Assembly: GCA_002331565.1 (NCBI GenBank)
Contig: DCZC01000070.1
Span: 10,878 to 22,350, forward strand
Length of the DNA stretch: 11,473 nt
Direction of reading: 5' to 3'
Source: Gemmatimonas sp. UBA2094
Lineage (GTDB): Bacteria > Gemmatimonadota > Gemmatimonadetes > Gemmatimonadales > Gemmatimonadaceae
Shown here: positions 6,339 to 11,473 of the stretch, one piece after another
Layout of the letters: every line of letters starts with the position of its first letter
Position numbering within the stretch: the stretch's first letter is position 1
The notes under the pieces: model-generated
The model's database searches: none
Told to the model about the DNA's origin: nothing
What the model saw: only the letters and a program-made list of their open reading frames with translations
Program-made: the position numbers and the translations under genes

Positions 6339-6917
6339 ATGCGCATCGTTGGCGGGAAATTTGGCGGCCGCAATCTCACGTCACCCAATGATTTCCGGGT
6401 GCGCCCCACCGCGGAGCCGGTGCGTGTGAAGATGATGAAGCTGCTCGAGGCGGATCTGCAGGACGCGCGCGTGCTCGACCTCTTCGCCGGCACCGGCGCA
6501 CTGGGGCTCGAAGCGATCTCGCGCGGCGCCAAGTACGTGGACTTCGTGGAGTTCCGTCCCGCGAGCCTGCATGCGCTGCAGGCGAACATCAAGGCCCTCC
6601 GCGTGACCGAGAAGTCGCGCGTATACAAGAAGGACGCACTGCCCTTTGCCGACGCGCTGCCCCCCGACCGCTACGATGTAGCCTTCGCCGACCCGCCGTA
6701 CGAATCGCGCATGCTCGACCGCCTCATCGAACGGTGGCTCAAGGCGCCGTGGTCGAAGGTGCTGGTCGCCGAACATGCGGTGAATCACCCGCTCCCTCGC
6801 GCGTCGAAGTACGTGCGTCTCGACGATACCGCCATTTCGATTTACCGCGTGGCGCCCGCTGTCGCTCCCACTTCACCTCCGTCTGTCGCTCCCTCCGTCG
6901 CTCCCTCTGCCCCATGA
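6339..6917 (+). CDS. rsmD: 16S rRNA (guanine(966)-N(2))-methyltransferase RsmD
   Basis: RsmD methylates N2 of G966 of 16S rRNA (E. coli numbering) from S-adenosylmethionine during small-subunit assembly, in the cytoplasm. The 192-residue product has the family N terminus (MRIVGGKFGGRNL, then VRPTAEPVRVKMMKLL at 21-36), SAM motif I DLFAGTGALG (47-56), the acidic end of strand 2 at Glu71, and the catalytic DPPY (118-121) of N2-guanine methyltransferases. The fold should end near SIYRVAP (~173); the last ~20 residues are a low-complexity Pro/Ser/Ala/Val tail from a 12-bp DNA repeat. The ATG follows the globin stop by 3 bases without a Shine-Dalgarno sequence, suggesting coupled translation. Its TGA overlaps the next gene's start as ATGA. 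rsmD often precedes coaD; here a different CoA gene lies two genes downstream. Confidence 0.93.
   Translation: MRIVGGKFGGRNLTSPNDFRVRPTAEPVRVKMMKLLEADLQDARVLDLFAGTGALGLEAISRGAKYVDFVEFRPASLHALQANIKALRVTEKSRVYKKDALPFADALPPDRYDVAFADPPYESRMLDRLIERWLKAPWSKVLVAEHAVNHPLPRASKYVRLDDTAISIYRVAPAVAPTSPPSVAPSVAPSAP
6861..6908 (+). repeat. 12-bp repeat at the 3' end of rsmD
   Basis: GTCGCTCCC occurs at 6861, 6885 and 6897 (spacings 24 and 12). The clearest units are TCTGTCGCTCCC (6882-6893) and TCCGTCGCTCCC (6894-6905). The period is a multiple of three, so copy changes only lengthen or shorten the PSVA-type tail of RsmD and keep the ATGA junction in frame. Confidence 0.6.
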
Positions 6918-9061
6918 CTCTCCGGCTCCGCTCCGTCACCGCCGCCGTGTTGTTCTGTGCGGCCACCGCGCCCGCACTCCCGGCCCAGCCCGCCAAGTGG
7001 GCACAGCAGGCCAAGCGCATCACCATCATGCGCGACCAGTACGGCGTGGCGCACGTGTACGGCAAGACCGACGCCGATGCGGTGTTCGGCATGGTGTTCG
7101 CGCAGGCCGAAGACGATTTCAATCGCGTCGAGACCAACTACATCACGGCGATGGGACGCATGGCCGAGGTGGAAGGGGAGAAGGAACTCTGGCGCGACCT
7201 GCGGCAGAAGCTCTTCATCGACACGCTCGACATGAAGGCCAAGTTCGCTGAAAGCCCCGCGTGGCTGCAGGCCATCATGCAGGGATGGGCCGCGGGGCTC
7301 AACCACTACATGGTCACGCATCCCCAGGTGAAGCCGCGCCTCATCACGCGCTTCGAGCCGTGGATGGCGCTCACCTTCACCGAAGGCAGCATCGGTGGCG
7401 ACATCGCGCGCATCAGTGCGCCGGCACTCGAGCAGTTCTACGCGCCGCGCATCGGCGAGACGCCGGCGCCGCGCACCCCCGGTGACATCGAGCGCGACAA
7501 CGCCTTCCAGGAGCCCACCGGGTCCAACGGCTTCGCCTTCGCACCGAGTGTGACTGCGAGCGGTCACGCCATCCTCTGGATCAACCCGCACACGAGCTTC
7601 TACTTCCGCCCCGAGATTCACATGGTGAGCGACGAGGGGCTCAAGGCATACGGCGCGGTTACGTGGGGACAGCCGTTCATCTACCAAGGCTTCAACGATC
7701 GCAACGGGTGGATGCACACCACCGGCGGCGGTGATGTGCTCGACGAGTATCTCGAGAGCGTGACCGAGCGCGACGGCAAGGTGTACTATCGCGTGGACGG
7801 CGCCGAGCGTGAAATGAAGGCGCGGAAGATCGGGCTGCCGTATCGCAAGAGCGACGGCACGCGCGGCCGCAAGGACGTCATGGCCTACTTCACGCATCGC
7901 GGGCCCATCGTGCGCGCGAGCGAGGGCAAGTGGGTGTCGGTGCGCATCATGCAGGAGCCGGTGAAGGCGCTGCAGCAGAGCTTCCTGCGCACCAAGACGG
8001 CCGACTGGGATGGGTACCGCAAGGTCATGGACCTGCGCACCAATTCGTCGAACAATACCGTGTATGCCGACGCCACGGGCACGATCGCGTTCGTGAATGG
8101 CGACTTCATTCCCAAGCGCGATCCGAAGTTCGACTACACCCGTGCGGTAGACGGCAGCACGAGCGCGGTGGACTGGCAGGGGCTGCACCCGCTCGAGGAA
8201 ACCATCACGGTGGTGAACCCAGCCACCGGCTGGGTGATGAACACCAACAACTGGCCGTTCACCGCGGCCGGCCCCAACAGCCCGAACATTGCGGCGTTCC
8301 CGAAGTACATGTCGCAGTATCAGACGGAGAACGCGCGCGGCATTCATGCCACGCGGCTGCTCTCGAACCGCAAGGGCTTCACCATCGACGACGTGATCGC
8401 GACGGCGTACGACAGCTACTTGCCGGCGTTCGAGGGCATCGTGCCGCCGCTGCTCATCGCGTACGACGAACTGCCGGGTGCCGACACCCTGCGGGCCAGG
8501 CTCGCCGAACCCATCGCGGTGCTGCGCGCCTGGGACTATCGCTTTGGTCTCGCGAGCGTCGGCATGACGCTGGGGCAGTTCTACGGCACCGAAGCGTCTC
8601 GCCTGCGCGGCGAGCCTGCCCGTGAGCATGTGCTGGCGCTCGCCCGCGTGGTCGATCGTCTCACGCGGGACTTCGGCACGTGGAAGACCCCGTGGGGCGA
8701 GGTCAATCGCTTCCAGCGTCTCGACGGCCGCATCGATGCGGTGTACGACGACAGCAAGCCGAGCATCCCCGTGCCCTTCGTGTCGAGCCAGTGGGGCTCG
8801 CTCGCCGCGTTCTCGCAGAGCGGAGTGCGCACCACCAAGCGCATCTACGGCAACACGGGCAACAGCTTCATCGCGGTAGTGGAATTCGGTCCCCGCATCA
8901 AGGCCCGTACGTCGCTCGCCGGCGGCGTGAGTGGTGACCCGGCGTCGCCGTACTTCCTCAATCAGGCCGAGCGGTACGCGAAGGGACAGTTCAAGGACGT
9001 GAACTACTACCGCGAGGACGTAGAGAAGAACGCGGTCCGTCGCTACTCGCCGGGCCAGTGA
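6914..9061 (+). CDS. Penicillin acylase family (Ntn) amidohydrolase, secreted
   Basis: This 715-residue precursor belongs to the penicillin G acylase / aculeacin acylase / AHL acylase (PvdQ) superfamily, which self-cleaves and uses an N-terminal Ser to hydrolyse amides. Residues 1-24 are a Sec signal peptide (RLR, hydrophobic core, LPA|Q). The alpha-chain region contains ITIMRDQYGVAHVYG (36-50) and VFAQAEDDFNRVE (61-73). The cleavage/nucleophile motif is T-G-S-N-G with Ser204, and INPHTSFYF (223-231) matches the family's DPH(L/T) segment. N381 in NNTVYAD aligns with the oxyanion-hole Asn of penicillin acylase. Length fits uncleaved precursors. GQPFIYQGFNDRNGWMHT (252-269) suits the aculeacin/AHL-acylase branch, but the acyl substrate cannot be read from sequence. 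Its ATG overlaps the rsmD stop (ATGA); the frame stays open upstream to 6734, but that stretch lies inside rsmD and has no signal peptide. Confidence 0.92.
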   Translation: MTLRLRSVTAAVLFCAATAPALPAQPAKWAQQAKRITIMRDQYGVAHVYGKTDADAVFGMVFAQAEDDFNRVETNYITAMGRMAEVEGEKELWRDLRQKLFIDTLDMKAKFAESPAWLQAIMQGWAAGLNHYMVTHPQVKPRLITRFEPWMALTFTEGSIGGDIARISAPALEQFYAPRIGETPAPRTPGDIERDNAFQEPTGSNGFAFAPSVTASGHAILWINPHTSFYFRPEIHMVSDEGLKAYGAVTWGQPFIYQGFNDRNGWMHTTGGGDVLDEYLESVTERDGKVYYRVDGAEREMKARKIGLPYRKSDGTRGRKDVMAYFTHRGPIVRASEGKWVSVRIMQEPVKALQQSFLRTKTADWDGYRKVMDLRTNSSNNTVYADATGTIAFVNGDFIPKRDPKFDYTRAVDGSTSAVDWQGLHPLEETITVVNPATGWVMNTNNWPFTAAGPNSPNIAAFPKYMSQYQTENARGIHATRLLSNRKGFTIDDVIATAYDSYLPAFEGIVPPLLIAYDELPGADTLRARLAEPIAVLRAWDYRFGLASVGMTLGQFYGTEASRLRGEPAREHVLALARVVDRLTRDFGTWKTPWGEVNRFQRLDGRIDAVYDDSKPSIPVPFVSSQWGSLAAFSQSGVRTTKRIYGNTGNSFIAVVEFGPRIKARTSLAGGVSGDPASPYFLNQAERYAKGQFKDVNYYREDVEKNAVRRYSPGQ

Positions 9062-9068
9062 GCACGGT

Positions 9069-9914
9069 GTGACGACGGAGAGCGCAGTGCTTCCCGCGGC
9101 GGCCGTCGACTTCGGCGCCAGCAACACCGACGTGGTGATACACGACGGGACGGTGGTGCGTCACTGGCGCTTGCCCAGCGAGGGGCAGCCGAGTGATGCG
9201 CGTGTGCGCGCGGTGTTGGCTCATGGTGGCGTGCTGCCGGCCGATGTGGCGTGGATTGCCGTCACCGGCGGCAACCGCACCGCGCTCTCGGCCGCGCTCG
9301 ATGGTCGCACGATACACCACGTGCCCGAAGTGCAGGCAATCGGCCGCGGTGGACTGGCGTTGGCGGGGCTCGAACGCGCCGTCGTGGCCAGCGCGGGGTC
9401 GGGCACGGCCGTCGTGGCTGCCGGTCCGGGCGGAGCGCACCACGTGAGCGGCACCGGCGTGGGCGGCGGCACGCTCGTGGGGCTCGCGCGTCTGCTGGTG
9501 GGCACGGTAGATCCGCGCGAGATCGACGCGCTCGCGGTGGCAGGAACTGACACCACGCTCAACCTCACGATCGGCGAAATTCTCGGGCAGGCGATCGGCT
9601 CGCTTCCGCCGGAAACGACGGCCGTGAACTTCGGGCGGGTAGGTCGTCACGAGGTGCTGGCGTCGCGCGAGGATACGGCGGCGGCGCTGGTGAACATGGT
9701 GGGCCAGGTGATCGCCGTCATCGCCATCAACGCCGCGCGCGCCGAACATCTCACCGACACCGTGATCGTGGGGCATCTCACGGATCTGCCGAGTATCCGC
9801 CGCACCTTCGAGCTGGTGGGGCAATACTACCACGCCGCGATTCACATTCCACACGACGGTGGGCAGGCGACGGCCCTGGGAGCGCTGCTCACGGTGCGGG
9901 AGTCGGCAGGGTAA
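9069..9914 (+). CDS. coaW: Type II pantothenate kinase (fumble/CoaW family)
   Basis: This enzyme phosphorylates pantothenate with ATP, the first step of CoA synthesis, in the cytoplasm. The 281-residue product has the ASKHA-kinase layout of type II PanKs: VDFGASNTDVV (13-23) as phosphate-1 loop; VTGGN (65-69); EVQAIGRGG (87-95), with Glu87 as the catalytic base position; ASAGSGTAVV (107-116) as phosphate-2 loop; and GTGVGGGTLVGLARLL (128-143), the pantothenate-site signature. A Gly/Ala helix near the C terminus (GGQATALGALL) fits the adenosine region. Length is close to bacterial type II enzymes such as that of Staphylococcus aureus, and no regulatory extension is present. Type II enzymes often resist CoA feedback, but this one cannot be judged. 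The GTG start lies 7 bases after the acylase stop, with no Shine-Dalgarno sequence. It is last in the + cluster and ends at a 12-bp tandem repeat. Confidence 0.9.
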   Translation: MTTESAVLPAAAVDFGASNTDVVIHDGTVVRHWRLPSEGQPSDARVRAVLAHGGVLPADVAWIAVTGGNRTALSAALDGRTIHHVPEVQAIGRGGLALAGLERAVVASAGSGTAVVAAGPGGAHHVSGTGVGGGTLVGLARLLVGTVDPREIDALAVAGTDTTLNLTIGEILGQAIGSLPPETTAVNFGRVGRHEVLASREDTAAALVNMVGQVIAVIAINAARAEHLTDTVIVGHLTDLPSIRRTFELVGQYYHAAIHIPHDGGQATALGALLTVRESAG

Positions 9915-9960
9915 CGGCGCTGGTACCGGCGCTGGTACCGGCGCGATTACCGGCGGGTAC
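9915..9960. repeat. 12-bp tandem repeat filling a convergent gene junction
   Basis: CGGCGCTGGTAC occurs twice exactly (9915-9926, 9927-9938), then as CGGCGCGATTAC (9939-9950, three changes) and as a shortened CGGCGGGTAC (9951-9960). The array occupies the whole 46-base gap between the pantothenate kinase stop and the stop of the minus-strand gene. Each unit junction forms the palindrome GGTACC, so the RNA can fold into short hairpins such as GCGCtGGTACCgGCGC, which may serve as a weak bidirectional terminator. Confidence 0.75.
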
Positions 9961-10368
9961 TCACTTCGCCGGACACAGTGCCTTGAGCGCGAATGCCGGC
10001 ACGGAACCGGGAATCGGCGGCGCGTACCCGGGGATCTTCACGATCTTCTCGCTCGCGACCGTGGTGAACTTCGCATCGCCGTAGTAGCGGTTTTCCTTCA
10101 CCGCCACCGTCCCCGTGGCGCAGCGTACGGCGACCACCGTGCGTGAGCCGTACCACTCACCACCGGGCGCTTTGGCCGGTTTGGCGAAGGTGGTGCGGAG
10201 CGTGGCGATCACCTCACCACCGGCCCGCTTCACGCTCTTCGTTTCGAGCGCCACCGGGTTGCCGCCGGCCAGACTGCCCACGGGCTTGAGCGACTGGGCC
10301 GACAGCGATCCCGACCAGGCGAGGGCGAGCACGACGGACAGCAGGCGGACGTTCGAGACAGAGCGCAT
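9961..10368 (-). CDS. Small exported protein, possibly surface-adhesin E family
   Basis: The 135-residue product has a clear Sec signal peptide (1-24: MRSVSNVR, a Leu/Val/Ala core, SLSA|Q), leaving a mature part of about 111 residues. This consists of a predicted beta-strand series: ALETKSVKRAGGEVIATLRTT (40-60), YGSRTVVAVRCATGTVAVKEN (73-93) and FTTVASEKIV (101-110). It ends in IPGSVPAFALKALCP (119-133). Two Cys (83 and 132) could form a disulfide. A 'residue tag - modification of side chain - conserved Cys - IxPGS...lC' order resembles the surface-adhesin protein E domain, but similarity is by eye only and adhesion should not be assumed. It follows the M28 peptidase gene by 52 bases on the same strand and may share its transcript. 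The ATG has no Shine-Dalgarno sequence. Confidence 0.75.
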   Translation of the reverse strand: MRSVSNVRLLSVVLALAWSGSLSAQSLKPVGSLAGGNPVALETKSVKRAGGEVIATLRTTFAKPAKAPGGEWYGSRTVVAVRCATGTVAVKENRYYGDAKFTTVASEKIVKIPGYAPPIPGSVPAFALKALCPAK

Positions 10369-10420
10369 GACGGGGCGGGTGGAAGGCCAGCAGCGGAGGG
10401 ACAGGCTCAGGATCCGTCCG

Positions 10421-11473
10421 TCAGCGGTTGCACGTCGGCATTGTGGGGTCCGGGCCGGCGATCGCCGGCTTGTTGGGCCGGTTGGCGATGGCCGTCATCA
10501 CGTCGTGCACGAACCGTCCGAGGCGTGCTGCGTGATCGTAGTCGATGTACTGCGGCTCGTCGGTCTGCTGGTGATAGTCCACCGCGTAGCCGAGCGACAT
10601 GTACACCGTGGGAATGTCCTTGCGGACGTAGTTCACCTGGTCGCTGCGGCAGAAGCGGTTGAGCGGGTTGGCCGGCACGTCCCAGCTCTTGTCGATGGCC
10701 ATGGGCTCGGGGCTGTTGGCGTTCACCGAGTCGATCATGTCGCCGAATTCGCGCGACAGCCGACGGGCGCCGAGCATCTGCACGGAGTTGGGGCCGCCGT
10801 ACTTCACCTGCCAGTTCCGCCCCTTGCCCACCATGTCCATGTTGTGCGCCGCCACGATGTTCGCGAGCGGAATGGTGGGATTGTCGGTGAAGAAGCGCGA
10901 ACCGAGCAGCCCGCCCTCCTCGCCCTGATGCGAGACGAAGATGATGGAGCGCCCCGTCTTCTCCCTGGCGAACTGCTCGGCGATCTCGAGCATCACCACG
11001 GTACCGGAGCCGTCATCGTCGGCGCCGTTCATGATGCTGTCGCGACGCACCGGGCGGATGCTGCGCGCGCGCGCGATGAGGGAGTCGATCTTGCGCTGCT
11101 GTTCGGCGGTGGGCGTGCACACCGGATCGTTGGAGCCCTGACGGCGCACGACCATGTTGTACGCGCGCACCGAGTCGTGGTCCACGACGACATTGTTTAC
11201 GCCCACGTGGTCGTTGTGGGCGCCCACCAGCACGTACTCGCCGGCGAGTTTGGGGTCGCTGCCGGGGAGTACCGCGATCACGTTGCGCGCAGGCGTGGGC
11301 GACATGCGCCACTGATGCTTGAAGCTCGCCGTGATGGGCGCGCTGGCGTCGCCCACGCGCAGCTCGGCCACCTTCTTGCCGAAGAGCTGTTCGGCTGCGG
11401 CGCGCGAGATGGTGGCCGCACCCGGCGCGTTGGCGTTGAGCGGCTGCGCGGGGCGCATCCCCATGGGCTGCGC
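10421..11473 (-). CDS. M28 family zinc metallopeptidase (N terminus beyond window)
   Basis: This is the C-terminal ~350 residues of an M28 (aminopeptidase Y/S-type) co-catalytic zinc peptidase; the frame stays open to the right edge, so start and signal peptide are not seen. Numbering from the first visible Met (base 11464), the zinc site is complete: His83 in AHNDH, Asp150 in GADDDGSGT as bridging ligand, Glu182-Glu183 in HQGEEGGLLGS (catalytic base and ligand), Asp210 in HNMDMVG, and His298 in DYHQQTDEP. Residues 15-60 resemble the end of an inserted PA-type domain (ISRAAAEQLFGKKVAEL...), which in such proteins caps the active site. The insert 86-145, between the first His and the bridging Asp and rich in Arg/Val/Asp, is longer than in compact M28 enzymes. 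These enzymes usually release N-terminal amino acids outside the cell; the exact specificity is unknown. It lies upstream of the small exported protein gene on the same strand. Confidence 0.92.
   Translation of the reverse strand, partial: AQPMGMRPAQPLNANAPGAATISRAAAEQLFGKKVAELRVGDASAPITASFKHQWRMSPTPARNVIAVLPGSDPKLAGEYVLVGAHNDHVGVNNVVVDHDSVRAYNMVVRRQGSNDPVCTPTAEQQRKIDSLIARARSIRPVRRDSIMNGADDDGSGTVVMLEIAEQFAREKTGRSIIFVSHQGEEGGLLGSRFFTDNPTIPLANIVAAHNMDMVGKGRNWQVKYGGPNSVQMLGARRLSREFGDMIDSVNANSPEPMAIDKSWDVPANPLNRFCRSDQVNYVRKDIPTVYMSLGYAVDYHQQTDEPQYIDYDHAARLGRFVHDVMTAIANRPNKPAIAGPDPTMPTCNR

Noticed and set aside
6734..6913. Upstream extension of the acylase frame
   Set aside because: It lies entirely within rsmD in another frame and would bury the signal peptide; ATG 6914 gives a normal Sec signal and an ATGA junction.
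6842..9127. 761-codon open frame on the minus strand opposite the acylase
   Set aside because: Composition is typical of a shadow frame (Arg/His/Val/Ala) and no motif is seen; the plus strand has a complete Ntn hydrolase.
1..11473. CRISPR array, tRNA/rRNA gene, prophage or insertion sequence
   Set aside because: No spaced direct repeats of suitable size, no cloverleaf sequence noticed, and no transposase, integrase or phage motifs in any real reading frame.

Overview
The window is GC-rich, densely coded bacterial chromosome. Gene content points to Gemmatimonadota (Gemmatimonas-like): a large secreted Asp-box (BNR) propeller protein, a Tat-exported HisC-like aminotransferase, a penicillin-acylase family hydrolase and an M28 peptidase. 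This assignment rests on gene content and base composition only. There are nine protein genes, two of them cut by the window edges. I see no rRNA, tRNA, insertion sequence, integrase or CRISPR array.

Layout. The 3' part of a FAD-dependent (DAO-type) oxidoreductase (+, 1-885) converges on a 988-residue secreted Asp-box protein (-, 980-3946); a perfect 23-bp-stem hairpin lies between them. Next on the minus strand, after a 201-bp gap filled by a nested inverted repeat, is an aminotransferase with a twin-arginine signal (-, 4148-5371). A gene-poor stretch of about 580 bases (5372-5954) follows. It holds an AT-rich palindromic patch, a minus-strand terminator-like hairpin, G-runs, short tandem repeats and a possible tiny Cys-rich ORF. 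It separates the aminotransferase from a divergent four-gene plus-strand cluster: group II truncated globin, rsmD, penicillin-acylase-like hydrolase and type II pantothenate kinase (5955-9914). Gaps in the cluster are 3 bases, a 4-base ATGA overlap and 7 bases, so it is probably one operon. It meets a minus-strand pair, a small exported protein of surface-adhesin-E type and a partial M28 metallopeptidase, across a 46-base spacer made of a 12-bp tandem repeat.

How the genes fit together. Five products carry or probably carry export signals (Asp-box protein, aminotransferase, acylase, small exported protein, M28 peptidase). This suggests envelope or extracellular processing of peptides and amides by a heterotrophic bacterium. 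The globin operon mixes O2/NO chemistry, ribosome modification, an exported amidase and CoA synthesis, with no obvious single pathway. Most visible starts lack a Shine-Dalgarno sequence; the aminotransferase is the exception.

I found no clear new multi-gene defence or mobile system. The most unusual material is non-coding: the long U-tract-free hairpins, the composite 5378-5954 intergenic region, and the 12-bp repeats at gene ends.
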